DNA of 64,000 nt from Gyromitra esculenta (GCA_038503075.1 JBCAML010000010.1:310001-374000), one strand, 5' to 3'; numbered from the stretch's first letter, positions 1 through 11,257 are shown. The notes: generated by a model from the sequence alone, not told the origin. A program made the numbers and translations.

Positions 1-755
1 GATTTTCTAAACTTGCCTCTCCTCTCACCGCTCTCACAAAAAAGGGGATCATCTTCGAATGGACTGTTGAAGCCGACATCGCTTTTGAGAACTTGAAGTA
101 CGCGTTTACTACCGCCCCTATCCTCATCCACTTTGATCCAAACAAAAAGATCATCGTCGAAACCGATGCCTCAGACTTTGTATCCGGAGGTGTCTTGTCA
201 CAATATGACGATGCCGGAGTACTACACCCTGTAGCGTTTTTCTCTAAGAAACATTCACCTGCTGAATGCAACTATGAGATTTACGACAAGGAACTACTGG
301 CCATCATCCGTGTGTTCGAGGAATGGCGCCCGGAACTCGAAGGCTCTAAACATCCCATCGACGTCATTAGTGACCACAAAAATCTTGAGTACTTTATGAG
401 TACTAAACAACTCAATCGTCGACAAGCCCGATGGGCTGAATACCTATCCCGCTTCGATTTTGTGATCACCTACCGACCAGGCAGCCAAGGAGGGAAACCA
501 GACGCACTAACTAGGAGATCAGGAGATCTCCCCAAGGAAGGGCATGAAAGGTTAGCACACCAGAGTCAGGTGGTGTTAAAGAAAGAAAATATCGACCCTA
601 AGATAAATTTGTTGTCGGCTTCTTTGTCAAATGAAGCTGCTGAATTGGACGCCCCCCTAAAAAAACTTTTCCTAGAGGGATATATTGCTAATAAGTTCCT
701 GCAAAAGATACTTCAGGCACTGAGGAATAAGGACCAACAGTCGAAAGAGATCACC

Positions 756-1172
756 TTTCACGGATATGATGGAGTAAATGGGTCAAGGATATTGGATAGG
801 TTGTGATAGGATCTCGGTTAGGATTATAATGTCTTTGTGTTTCGGTTGCTATCGGTTATGAGTCATGGTAGTTGGAAAGCGGGGTATTTAAAGGATGGAT
901 GTTGTTCCCTTGTATCTTCTTTTTCTTTTTCTTTTCTTAAGCAACGTTCTTACTTTACTTCTACTGTATTGTTTTAATACTACCCTGATTCTACCTCAGA
1001 ATCCTCGCGGTCGCTGTCGCTGTGAAAAGCCTTTACACTTAACTCGCCTTGAGTTAGACCCACGTAGGACCTGCAGAAAACTTCGGTACTCTTATCGCAA
1101 CAATTCTCGTCTAAGTAGCTCCGCTAACCTTCTGGGATACAGAAGGGCTTAAACGAGGATCAAACCGTGAGA
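756..1172 (+). repeat. Solo chromovirus LTR, TSD TCACC
   Basis: 417 bp from TTTCACGG to CCGTGAGA, bounded by TCACC at 751-755 and 1173-1177, inside B1 pol. It contains ATGAGTCAT, a TATTTAA box, AAGCAACGT and the three LTR hairpins, including GATTCT-ACCTC-AGAATC and CCTTCTG-GGATA-CAGAAGG. Confidence 0.95.
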
Positions 1173-1492
1173 TCACCTTGAGCGAGTGCACTAATGAAAA
1201 TAACCGATTATATTACCGAGGAAACCTCTATGTACCCGACACCATGATGCTCCTGCTGCAGGACATCCAGGACGAGACAAAACCTTCGTACTCCTCTCCA
1301 GAAACTTTTATTGGCCTAAAATGAGAGAATCGATCAATAGATACGTCCGAAATTGTCATATCTGTCAGAAAGCGAAGCCAGTGACCCAGCGCACCCAAGG
1401 CATTCTCCGACCTTTGCCTATTCCCAACCGCCCCTGGCAAGAAATCTCGATGGACTTCGTTACGGTCCTCCCGGAATCAGAGGGTTACGATG

Positions 1493-1938
1493 TCTCAAGG
1501 AGCGAGATCTCGTCAAGCCCTTTGGTATCCCCAAAGGTGAGCAGTGCTACTTGAACGGGAACTAGCGACAGGAGTTTAGGCGATGATTCCACAGGCTCTA
1601 TGATTGAAGGGAGTTATGATGACTCCGGCAGCGAAACTACGTTGATGTAGTGGCGTGATAAGAAAGTATCACGGGGACGACGAAGGATTAAGAGGGAATC
1701 CTTGCTTGTATTGTAGGATACAAGTAGTGTGGCAATAGAAGACGTTGCTTAAAAGAAGAAGAAGAAAAAGTACAATAGAGGGGGAATCCCTTCGCTTATA
1801 TACCCATAATCCGACTCTTTGATGACACACGCATGACTCATTTATAACAAAAACCAAAAGAATACAAAGAAAGATAACAAAACGCAACAACCATGTACCC
1901 ATGTACCTATCCGAATAACAAAACAACCATCCATGAAA
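1493..1938 (-). repeat. Solo chromovirus LTR, TSD CGATG
   Basis: 446 bp, longer than its relatives, bounded by CGATG at 1488-1492 and 1939-1943, inside the integrase part of B1 pol. Read on the minus strand it starts TTTCATGG and ends TTGAGA. It carries a TATATAA box, AAGCAACGT and the CCTTTGG-GGATA-CCAAAGG hairpin. Confidence 0.93.
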
Positions 1939-2271
1939 CGATGCTATTATGGTAGTCGTTAATCGTTTGTCAAAAATGCAACTCTTAATCCCATGCAATA
2001 CTACCGTCAATTCTCGAGATACCGCTGATCTTTACCTAAAGTATATCTCGAAACTTCATGGATTACCTACTCATATCACCTCTGATCGGGGTACTCAATT
2101 TACAGCACATTTTTGGAAGGAACTCTGCTAATGACTCGGTATCCAGGCCCGAATGTCAACTGCCTTCCACCCGGAAACAGATGGACAAACAGAACACTTC
2201 AATGCCATTATGGAACAATATCTGCGCTCATACGTGTCTTATCAACAGGAAGACTGGAGTAAGTGGTTACC

Positions 2272-2684
2272 TTTCACGGATTAAGATTAGGTATAGGGTC
2301 AGGGTTAGACTCGAGGGATGTTGTGGGTTGTGAGATTGTGGGATAATGTCTTTGTGTTTCGGTTGTTGTCGGGTATTAGGTTTGGCGAGGAAAAGTGGGG
2401 TATTTAAGTGTTGGATTTTGTTCGCTTGTTGTCTTCTTCTTCTTCTTCTTTTCTTAAGCAACGTTCTCGTTATACTTCTCCTGTATCAGTTTTAATACCA
2501 CTTCGATTCTACCTCAGAATCCTCGCTGTCGCCGTGAACCATCACCGATACTTTGCCTTGAAGTATACCCCCTGTAGGACCTGTAGAAACGTCGCACTCA
2601 TCGAACGAGTTGATACCTCGCTTAAGTAGCACTGCTCACCTTCGGGGATACCGAAGGGCTTAACTGAGAAACTCAACCATGAGA
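2272..2684 (+). repeat. Solo chromovirus LTR, TSD TTACC
   Basis: 413 bp from TTTCACGG to CCATGAGA, bounded by TTACC at 2267-2271 and 2685-2689. The uninterrupted site is visible in B2 at about 22755, which fixes both LTR ends to the base. Confidence 0.96.
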
Positions 2685-3400
2685 TTACCAATGGCAGAAT
2701 TCTCTGCGAATAATCAAGAGTCAGCCAGTACGAAGGTTTCCCCCTTTTTTGCCAATTATGGCTACTACCCTCGTTTTGATACCACCTTTATTCCGGCCCG
2801 AACTATGCCATAAAGTATAGATGCTGCTGCTTTTAGTCAACAGATGCAGGAACTATACGATCATCTTAAAACCCAGATAAGAACGGCTCAAGATATCCAG
2901 GAAACCACTACCAACAAACATCGTACACCAGCCCTTGCTTACCAAGTCAATGATCTAGTCTTCGTTTCAATGAAGAATATTCGGACAACCCGTAAAGCCA
3001 GGAAGCTAGACTGGAAATGGATGGGACCTTACCCGATTAAGAAAATTGTGTCTCCTTTTGCGTATGAAGTAGACCTTCCGCTTTCGGTTAAGTATCATCC
3101 TGTTTTTTATGTTTCTCTCTTAAAACCTGCAGCCAATGATGCCCTTCCGGGCCAAATTATCCCACCGCCAGCGCCTGTTGTGGTCAACGACCAAGAGGAA
3201 TATTATATGGAAAAAATTCTCGATCAACGCAACCACTGAGGACAGCTTCAATACCTGGTAGAATGGACGGGTTATGCTCACCCCACCTGGGAACCTGCGA
3301 AAGATCTTCAGGATACTACCGCCCTCGATACATTCATAACCACGATGACTACTACCAGCCCTAAGGTTCGCAGGAGCTCACGCTTAAAACGGGGGACTAC

Positions 3401-3806
3401 TTTCACGGATTAAGGATTGGATACAGGGTTAGGTTTCGGTTCGATGGTTGTTATGGACTTTGTAATGGATAATGTTTTTGTATTTCGGTTGTTATCGGGT
3501 ATTGGGTTTTGTATGGGAAAGCGAGGTATTTAAGCGATGGATTTCCTTCGTTCTTTGTTTTCTTCTTCTTCTTTCCTTACGCAACGTTCTCGTTATCTTC
3601 TTCGGTCTTTAGCAAAATACTATCTCGGTTCTACCTCAGAACCCTCGCGGTCGCTGTCCACTTCGCTGCATTTATCTCGCCTTGAGATAGACCTCTGTAG
3701 AACTTGTAGAAATACTGCACTCTTTGAACGTGTTGATACCTCACCCAAGTAGCACAGCTCACCTTCAGGGATACTGAAGGGCTTGGCGAGGGACCCAACC
3801 GTGAGA
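3401..3806 (+). repeat. B1 3' LTR
   Basis: 406 bp, TTTCACGG to CCGTGAGA, preceded by the purine-rich tract ACGGGGGACTAC and followed by the TSD GGCAT in A0 gag. Confidence 0.93.
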
Positions 3807-3906
3807 GGCATCTTATCCAAGCGGCCTCCCTGATTATGAGCGGGAGGGGGTGGTGGTGGCAGTGGCAGTGTTGGTGGTGGAGGAGGGACGGTGCTGCGGA
3901 GATGGG
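3807..3906 (-). pseudogene. A0 gag fragment (proline-rich linker)
   Basis: On the minus strand this continues the gag fragment at 10140-10379, separated from it by A1. It encodes the proline-rich linker and the residues GGRLDKMP that precede the gag core in intact copies. B1 truncates it at 3807. Confidence 0.85.
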
Positions 3907-4316
3907 TCTCAAGGGGCTGGTTTCTTGTCAAGCTCTCGAGTATCCCTCGAGATGAGCAGTGCTACTTGAACGGGAAACCAGCAACAGGAAAGTGTACGAA
4001 GGTTCTACAGGCTCTACAATTGGTTTAAGTCTAAGTGACTTAAAGACAGCGACGGCAAAAGATTACGAGATGTAACCGAGGTTTGTATTTGTAGAATACA
4101 AGAGTGGACAATAGAAGACGTTGCTTAAAGAAAGAAGAAGGAAAAGTACAACAAGAGGGGGAATCCCTTCGCTTATATACCAAGTTCCAACCCTTTCGAT
4201 GACAAAGACATGACTCATTGTAACCGGAAACCCATAGAAACATAAAGAACGACAACGAGATACGACAACCACATACTCATATATTCAATCAATCAACAAG
4301 GCCTCCATCCATGAAA
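3907..4316 (-). repeat. A1 3' LTR
   Basis: 410 bp. On the minus strand it starts TTTCATGG and ends TTGAGA. Hairpin 3 here is TCTCGAG-GGATA-CTCGAGA. Confidence 0.95.
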
Positions 4317-4327
4317 GTAGCCCCCCC

Positions 4328-7300
4328 TCATAGCCTTGAGCTCCTGCGAACACTAACCACTTCTTCCCTTGGTTTTTTTGGATAACGTTGGTGAAAAGAA
4401 TCCACTGCTTCCGTCTCCTCATGATACTCCGCGGGTTCCCAAGTGGGCAATGCGTATCCCGTCCATTCGACTAGGTACTGGAACTTTCCTCGATAGAGGC
4501 GAGAATCCAGTATACCTTCGACAAGATATTCCTCATGGTTATTTACTTGGACAGGTGGAGGTGGTGGAATAATTTGACCGGGGAGTGGATCGGTGGGAGC
4601 TGCTTTGAGTAGTGAAACGTGAAATACCGGATGGTATTTCATAGACAATGGCAAGTCTATTTCATAGGCGTGCGCTGAGATTATTCGTTTTACGGGGAAG
4701 GGACCACTCCATTTCCAGTCTAATTTCCTTGAATTCCTAGCCGTTCTCATGTTCTTCATGGATATGAAGACAAGGTCGTTGACTTTAAATGAAGGAGCAG
4801 GGATACGGTGTCGGTTGGTACTGGATTCGAAAATATCTTGTGCCGTCCTCATCTGGGTTCGAAGAAAGTCTCTAAGTTCTTCCATTTTAGAAGCAAAGAG
4901 GTCGGCGTCGAGGGTTTGCGGGGATCGGTCATTAGAGATGATCGAAGTGTCGAAACGGGGATGATAACCGTAGTTGGCGAAGAAGGGTGTAGCTTTCGTG
5001 CTGGCCGATTCTTGATTATTAGCAGCGAACTCGGCAATTGGTAACCATTTGACCCAGTCATCTTGTTGGTACGAAACATAACAGCGAAGGTACTGTTCCA
5101 TAACAGCGTTAAGACGCTTTGTTTGTCCGTCCGTTTCGGGGTGGAAAGATGTCGACATGCGAGCGGAAATGTTCAGACGTTGACAGAGATGTTTCCAGAA
5201 TTTAGCAGTAAACTGCGTCCCCCTATCGGAGGTGATATGAGACGGTAGTCCATGGAGTTTCCAAATGTTCTGGAGGTAAAGTTCTGCCGTTTGTTCAGCA
5301 TTGACGGTAGTGTTGCAGGGGATTAAATGTCGCATTTTTGATAATCTGTCTACTACAACCATTATTGCATCAAAACCATTGGATTCAGGGAGACCGGTAA
5401 CAAAATCCATCGATAGCTCCTCCCAGGGGCGGTTGGGAATTGGGAGGGGCTTAAGGACGCCGTGGGTGCTGAGGGTATTGGGCTTCGCTCGTCGACAGGT
5501 GTGGCAATTTTGGGTGTATCGTCCAATGTACTCTCTCATTTTAGGCCAGTAAAAGTGCCTAGAGATTAGTTCAAAGGACTTTTCACGTCCTGGGTGGCCA
5601 GCAGAGGGGGCGTCATGATATCTTTGCAAAATAAGGACACGGAGAGGGTCGTGATCGGGGATATAAAGCTTTTGTCGATAGAATAGATAACCATTGTTCT
5701 CGGTACAATCGCCTAGTGTAATTTCTTTGGATTGTTGTTCGCCGTTCTTAAGTGCTAGCAAGACTTTTTGTGGGAACGGGTCAGCATTATATCCTTGGTT
5801 TATCAAGATCTCGAGAGGGGCATCCAATTCAGCGGGTTCGTTTGTTAAAGAACCCGAAAACAAACTCAGCTTAGGGTCCAAATTTCTTTCCTTCAGGACT
5901 ACTTGGTGCTGGTGTTGTAGTCTTTCATCCCCTTCTTCAGAGAGATCTCCTGATCTCCGAGTCAGAGCGTCCGGCTTTCCTCCTTGTACTCCCGGTCGGT
6001 ATGTAATGACAAAGTCGAAACGTGAGAGGTATTCTGCCCATCTAACCTGCCTCCGGTTGAGTTGCTTAGTAGTCATAAAGTACTCTAAGTTTTTATGGTC
6101 GGTAATGACAGATATGGGTAACTCGGTTTCACGGATAGAGTCGAGTAATGGGTTAGGATGATTGTGGATGGTTGCGAAGGACTTTCTTTGGATATAATGG
6201 CTTTGTTGTTCGGTTAAAGTTTCGGCTGTTGTCAGGTTGTTGTTGGTGTTACAGAAAAGCGGGGTATTTAAGGAAGGACTTTGGTCGCTCTTGTTTCTCT
6301 TTCTCTTCTTTCCTTAAGCAACGTTCTCGTTTACCTTCTCTTGTAATCATCGAATACTATCTCGGTTCTACCTCAGAACCCTGGCTGTCGCTGTCCCCGT
6401 CGCTGCACTTATCTCGCCTTGAGATAGACCTCTCGTAGAACTTGAAGAAACACTGCACTCTTCGAACGTGTTAGTACCTCGCTTAAGTAGCACTGCTCAC
6501 CCTCAGGGATACTGAAGGGCTTAACGAGGGACTGAACCGTGAGACTCGGATCCTTCGAGTTCGGGTCTCCATTCTTCGAAGCAACGGATGATGGCTAGCA
6601 GTTCTTTGTCGTAGATCTCATAGTTACATTCAGCAGGTGAGTGTTTCTTAGAGAAGAATGCCACGGGGTGCAGTATGCCTTGATCGTCAAGCTGAGAGAG
6701 GACACCACCGGAGACGAAGTCGGAAGCGTCGGATTCAACGAAGATCTTTTTTCTGGGATCGAAGTGGATGAGTATGGGGGCTTTAGTGAAGGTGTCTTTA
6801 AGAGCTTCGAAAGCGAGTTCAGCTTCAACGGTCCATTCGAAAACAGTGCCTTTTTTTGTAAAGGCGGTGAGAGGGGCAGCAAGGCGAGATAATGCCAAGA
6901 TGAATCTACGGTAAAAGTTTGCAAAACCGAGAAAGGCTTGTACGTCTTTAATTGACTTTGGGCGGTTCCAGTCTCGGACGGCTTTTAATTTATCCTCGTC
7001 CATCTTGATGCCTTCGGGGGTAAGGATTAGGCCTAGGTATTTGATGGACTGCACATGAAATTCACACTTCTCAGGTTTGAGAAGGATGTTGTTGGCTTTG
7101 AGGGCATCCAGGACCTGTCTGACATGTACTTTATGTTCAGCAAGGGTATCGCTATAGATAAGGATGTCGTTGAGGTAGGCCGTGCAGAAAAGATCTAGGT
7201 ATTCCCGGAGTGAGTCGTTCACGAATCGTTGGAATGTACCGGGGGCGTTGGTAAGGCCGAATGGCATTACCATGTATTCATATAAGCCATATCGAGTTCG

Positions 7301-8431
7301 AAAGGCTGTTTTCCACTCTTCTCCTTCAGCGATGCGAATTTGGTGAAAACCATCACGGAGGTCGAGTTTGGAGTACCACTGAGCTTTTGCGAGGCGATCC
7401 AAGGTTTCTTTGATCAGGGGGGATGTATATCGGTCTTTAACCGTGAGAGTGTTGAGGCCACGATAATCGACACAAAGACGGAGGGAACCATCGGGTTTGG
7501 CGGCGAAGAGGACAGGGGAACCGGCAGAAGATGAACTGGCACGGATAAACCCTTTCTCTAAGTTGTCCTCGATATACTTTTTAAGAACTAAAAGTTCATC
7601 TCGTGACATGCCATAGAGTGGGCCGAATGGGGGTTCCTTGCCTTCTTGAAGGGTGATGCGGTGGTCGTAGGGGCGACGGGGGGGGAGTCCTTGTGCCTTT
7701 GTTTTATCAAACATATTTAGGTACTCGTGGTATTCGGCAGGTATTCGTTGTCTCCATTCCTCTTTAGTGGTCTTGCTATCAAGAACCCTATTGATTTCAT
7801 AGAGGGACATAGAATAGACCTGGATACCCTTTTTTTTAGCGAGTAAGCGGAAACTGGCAGCGCCGATAAAGGCTGCGTTGAGTTTGGCTGGTGAGGGGAT
7901 TGCGTCGACTGAAACAATGGGTTGCTTGGGGGCACAGTGGGTGGTGCAGAACTCAGAGTTGAATTCAATGCTTTTATTTGCAAACTGTAGGTGAACGTCA
8001 TGGAGGTTCATCCAGGGAATACCGAGTACTAGGGGGTAATGGCCTAGTTTGGTGACGAAGAAGGGGGCTCTCTCAGTGTGTTGTTGGATAGAGAGTTTTA
8101 AGTGGCAAAGGTTGGTGATATCTCCCGAGGCAATTGTTCGGCCGTCAATGACTTCTAATTGGCGAGGTGTTTTGAGGGGAGATAGGGGTAAAGAATGGTG
8201 ACGCACAAAGTTTTCGTCAATGAAAGCGAACCCTGAGGCTCCAGTGTCAAGAAGTGTGTGTGTTTTTATGATTTTATTTTGGTGGGAAAGGCTACATGAA
8301 ACTACAAAATGTTCCCCATCCAAGTTATCCTCCACACACACATCCGACACTGAAAACCCAGAAATAGAGAACGCTGACAAAGGAGAAAAAGGAACCAGAG
8401 CAGGGTCACAAGGCGACTCTGGTTGAACTAG
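4328..8431 (-). pseudogene. A1 pol (PR-RT-RH-IN-chromodomain), interrupted, with catalytic substitutions
   Basis: Pol is entered by -1 frameshifting at 8431-8437. The protease motif is DTGASGFAF. The RT motif reads YLND (near 7175) where every other copy has YLDD, so the first catalytic aspartate of the pair is Asn. The integrase DD35E glutamate reads Lys: DGQTKRLN near 5125 against DGQTERLN elsewhere, and it sits exactly 35 residues after the Asp of SDRGTQ. Both are G-to-A changes on the coding strand. The C-terminus is a chromodomain followed by RRSSRL. A solo LTR at 6127-6544 splits the frame between RNase H residues; the flanking halves are otherwise open. Confidence 0.93.
6127..6544 (+). 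repeat. Solo chromovirus LTR in A1 pol, TSD CTCGG
   Basis: 418 bp from TTTCACGG to CCGTGAGA, flanked by CTCGG at 6122-6126 and 6545-6549. It lies opposite in direction to A1 and is younger than A1. Confidence 0.95.
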
Positions 8432-8437
8432 TTTAAA
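8406..8437 (-). promoter_or_regulatory. A1 -1 frameshift signal
   Basis: Minus-strand heptamer TTTAAAC (8431-8437), stop codon TAG, then the AACCAGAG/CTCTGGTT stem. It is the same design as in A3, where the details are given. Confidence 0.88.
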
Positions 8438-9672
8438 GACTCAACTGAGTCTGCTGCATCGAAGGCAGGAAAACGGGGTGGCAAAGGGGGCGGAAAAACA
8501 GAAGGAGCGGGAGGGGCGGCGGCGGTGTTGGTGACAGCTCCTCTCATGGCGGGGCGTTTGGAGGCGGAGGGGCAATTGGAAAAGATGTGTCCTTCCCCGG
8601 CACAGAACAGACAGCGGTTATTGGTCTGTCTCCATGTTTTCTCTTCGGCTGACAGCTTTCTTCTTCCGTTAACCTGGACGTATCGTTGTTTAGGGGCAGG
8701 GCGGGAGGTGGAGGTACGGCCGAAGGAGAGATCCATGGGGGCAAGTCCTCCAGGGGCAAAGGAGGAGGCGGGGGTGAAAGCGGCGGGGGCGGCGGCAGGG
8801 GCGGTAAATTGTCCCATAGTGTTACGGGCAGCGTTTTTCTTTTCCTCTCTTCTTGCTCAGATACGGTTGTCTAAGCGAAGGAGGAAGGCGCAGAGGGAAG
8901 TGAAGGTGGTGGGGAAATCGGCAACGGTCACTACTGCTTCTTTTAGTTCGTCCGACATACCAAACTCCAGAGCGTCGTTTTTTGCGGACTCATCATAGTT
9001 AAGGCGCCCCATGATGCGTTGAAAATCGGCAAGGTAGGCGGAGAAATCCCTCTTTCCTTGTCGGAGTTGATGTAGTTCACGGCGGGCGGTACCAAGGGGG
9101 TCGGGGTCGTTAAAGGCAGATTCCAGGGCGGTGATCAGGTCGGCGGCGGAGTTCCCGGTGGTAGTTCCGTCAGGAAGGACGGAGTGACGAATTTGTTCAA
9201 GGGCGGCTCCCTCAAGACGGCTGATAGCATACAATATCATATTGTTGCTGTTGGAGAATCGGTCGGCATTAACCGAGAGTTTTGACCTGAGTTGTAGAAC
9301 GAACCCTGGAAGTTTTTCGCGAGACCCATTGAATTTATCTGGGTCAGGCATTTTGTCTGATCGACCTCCTTGGGTATGAGCAGGAGGTGCGGGAGGTGGT
9401 GGTGCAGGTGGTGGAGGGGCGGCGTTGCGAAGGCGAGCGACTTCTGCTTCGGCTGCCTGTAGTTGGGATTGGCAGGTGTTAAACCTCGCCGTCATATTGT
9501 TCCGTTCTTGAGTGGCTTCCTCAAGCTGTAGGTCTGCATAGGTGAGGTTATCTACTCGCTGTTGGTAGTGCAAGCGGATTTCCTCGTAGGCGGAGGCGAG
9601 GTCGGCATTGGCGGCGGCTTGGAAATTCTCGAAGGTAGGGAAGGTCCAGGGTGCGGGGGCGGGGTTGCTCAT
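8428..9672 (-). CDS. gag: A1 gag
   Basis: 414-residue Gag with ATG at 9672, starting MSNPAPAPW. In order it has an N-terminal coiled-coil-like stretch, a proline-rich linker, the retrotransposon gag core (RRELHQLRQGKRDFSAYL) and a CCHC zinc knuckle (C-x2-C-x4-H-x4-C in [14 protein letters not shown]). The frame ends with TTA AAC TAG, the slippery site for Pol. Gag forms the virus-like particle and binds the RNA. Compared with A3, one position in the LITALE stretch reads S (LESAFN), which should be harmless. Confidence 0.92.
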
Positions 9673-9729
9673 GGTAGAGTTGGGGGTGGATGAGCAGCGG
9701 TAGAGGGTGTAGATGCGGAAGCAACGTAA

Positions 9730-10139
9730 TCTCAAGGGGCTGGTTTCTTGTCAAGCTCTCGAGTATCCCTCGAGATGAGCAGTGCTACTTGAACGGGAAA
9801 CCAGCAACAGGAAAGTGTACGAAGGTTCTACAGGCTCTACAATTGGTTTAAGTCTAAGTGACTTAAAGACAGCGACGGCAAAAGATTACGAGATGTAACC
9901 GAGGTTTGTATTTGTAGAATACAAGAGTGGACAATAGAAGACGTTGCTTAAAGAAAGAAGAAGGAAAAGTACAACAAGAGGGGGAATCCCTTCGCTTATA
10001 TACCAAGTTCCAACCCTTTCGATGACAAAGACATGACTCATTGTAACCGGAAACCCATAGAAACATAAAGAACGACAACGAGATACGACAACCACATACT
10101 CATATATTCAATCAATCAACAAGGCCTCCATCCATGAAA
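9730..10139 (-). repeat. A1 5' LTR
   Basis: 410 bp, read as identical to the 3' LTR at 3907-4316. The adjoining sequence 9717-9729 is the primer-binding site TTACGTTGCTTCC on the minus strand. Confidence 0.95.
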
Positions 10140-10379
10140 ATGGGCGACTTCTGCTTCGGCTGCCTGTAGTTGAGATTGGCAGGTATTGAACCTGGCCGTC
10201 ATGTTATTTCTCTCTTGGATGGCCTCTTCGAGTTGTAGGTCAGAGTAGGTGAGGTTTTCGACCTGTTGTTGATAGTGGAAACGAACTTCTTTATAGGCAG
10301 AGGCGAGGTTGGCGTTGGCAGCGGATTGGAAGTTCTCAAAGGTAGGGAAGGTCCAAGGGGCGGGAGCGGGATTGCTCAT
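10140..10379 (-). pseudogene. A0 gag 5' part
   Basis: ATG at 10379 (MSNPAPAPW). It encodes the N-terminal coiled-coil-like part, up to the A1 insertion at 10140-10144. It is more diverged from A1-A4 gag than they are from each other, as expected of the oldest copy. Confidence 0.9.
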
Positions 10380-10449
10380 ATTGGCGTCAGTTATTCCCCG
10401 TAGGATGGGGAAAAGCAGGGTAGAGGGTGTGGATAGGGAAGCAACGTAA

Positions 10450-10647
10450 TCTCAAGGAGTGAGGTTTTCATCAAGCTCTCGGGTATCCCCAAAGATATGC
10501 AGTGCTACTTGACGAGAAACTAACAGCAATAGTGTATACGAGGATTCCACAAGCTCTACGTGTTTCTTCAAGTAAAAAGGACTTGAAGGCAGTGAAAGCG
10601 AAAGGTTAGGAGGTGTAACCGAGGTTTGTATTGTGAAATACAAGAGT
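10450..10647 (-). repeat. A0 5' LTR, 3' portion
   Basis: Starts with TCTCAAGG on the plus strand next to the primer-binding site (GGAAGCAACGTAA at 10437-10449). It is cut at AGAGT (10643-10647) by the TG..CA repeat S2 and resumes at 47521. Confidence 0.9.
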
Positions 10648-11257
10648 TCTTATACCTATTGGTAGCTTAGTTGGTTACGACTTGAGTTCGCTTACGATGC
10701 ACACATATGGACTAGCGTTCAATCCCCGACCATGTCGGTTATTATTAATCTTGGTTGATTATTAATAAGATTCGAATTGGATGTTTGGTTTCCTTGTGTC
10801 ATCAATGGCCGACTCTTTTGATCGACACTTCTCAGATTCGCTTATATATTGCATCGCTGGTTAATTCCGACAATCACGCCATACGATAATGAGAGGGGTA
10901 GGAGCGAAGGAAAGCGTTTCAGGGTCTATGGGATTTCTCTATGTTAGTTTGTGTTATTACATAGTCTTTGTATTCGATGCTTGACTACTATAAGTAGTCC
11001 AGTGTTCTACTGTTGAGAAGGGTCTTCTTTCTGATCATTAGCGACGAAGAACAAACTTTATCAATATTATATTGTATAGCTTAGCGGTATACGACTTTCA
11101 TTCATACTCCCAAGGTCCTGTGTTCGTTTCATCTTCAAGTAATATTTTCTTCATGCAAAGAATCCTTTATTTCTTCAAGAGACTTTGTTGTTGCTTCACA
11201 CGACACGAATCTCAAAGCCACGACGCGTCCACAACAGACCTTGTCCTTCCAGATTGG
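10648..11257 (+). repeat. TG..CA repeat S2, first segment, with tRNA-like pol III boxes
   Basis: Begins TCTTATACCTATTGG (TGTTATACC in sister copies). It holds a perfect A-box match TAGCTTAGTTGG (10663-10674) and a B-box match GTTCAATCC (10717-10725). A second A-box-like TAGCTTAGCGG (11077-11087) and GTTCGTTTC (11122-11130) lie 45 bp apart, the spacing found in tRNA genes. The module GATCATTAGCGACGAAGAAC near 11032 is shared with S1, G1 and G2. L0 interrupts it at ATTGG (11253-11257). It continues at 44983-45113 and 46359-46538. It is probably an LTR of a non-chromovirus family, since 5-bp TSDs exclude an ordinary SINE. Confidence 0.75.

Larger units (their letters stand above)
1..3413 (+). 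pseudogene. B1 pol remnant (end of RT, RNase H, integrase, chromodomain)
   Basis: Reading frames give the end of reverse transcriptase, an RNase H domain ([15 protein letters not shown] near 160-215), integrase pieces (CHICQ zinc-finger part near 1350; ITSDRGTQFT near 2075) and a chromodomain near 3190-3330. It is dead. LTRs interrupt it at 756, 1493 and 2272. A 34-bp deletion near 1240, relative to B2, removes the sequence between two GACACC repeats and shifts the frame. A premature stop follows KELC near 2130 and another (TGA) follows NH near 3238. As in B2 and B3, the last codons and the stop lie inside the 3' LTR. Confidence 0.9.
1..3806 (+). mobile_element. Chromovirus copy B1 (Ty3/gypsy, group B), 5' part outside window
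   Basis: The window opens inside the pol gene of this copy, which ends with a 3' LTR at 3401-3806. The base after the LTR starts the TSD GGCAT (3807-3811) and the flank is the gag gene of A0 read on the other strand, so B1 inserted into A0 gag. The partner TSD should lie left of the window. Three solo LTRs of the same family have since inserted into its pol. Assignment rests on its RNase H, integrase and chromodomain fragments, which match the complete copy B2. Confidence 0.93.
3907..10139 (-). mobile_element. Chromovirus copy A1, full length, TSD ATGGG
   Basis: Two LTRs of 410 bp (3907-4316 and 9730-10139) read as identical, and perfect ATGGG duplications (3902-3906, 10140-10144) flank the element in A0 gag. 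The gag frame is open. Pol is broken only by a solo LTR, but it carries changes at catalytic residues of both reverse transcriptase and integrase (see the pol entry). Identical LTRs point to a recent insertion. Confidence 0.96.

Noticed and set aside
4369..6438. Antisense open frames across the pol and LTR regions
   Set aside because: They are mirror frames of well-supported pol or LTR sequence, repeat in every copy at the same place and show no protein motifs.
10656..10735. A genuine tRNA gene
   Set aside because: The A and B boxes match consensus, but the T-stem and acceptor stem do not pair well and the same sequence recurs inside the transposable repeat S1.
10648..11257. S1/S2 as ordinary SINEs
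   Set aside because: They have TG..CA-type ends, inverted terminal similarity and exact 5-bp TSDs (GATGG, AGAGT), which fit integrase insertion and not LINE-type insertion.
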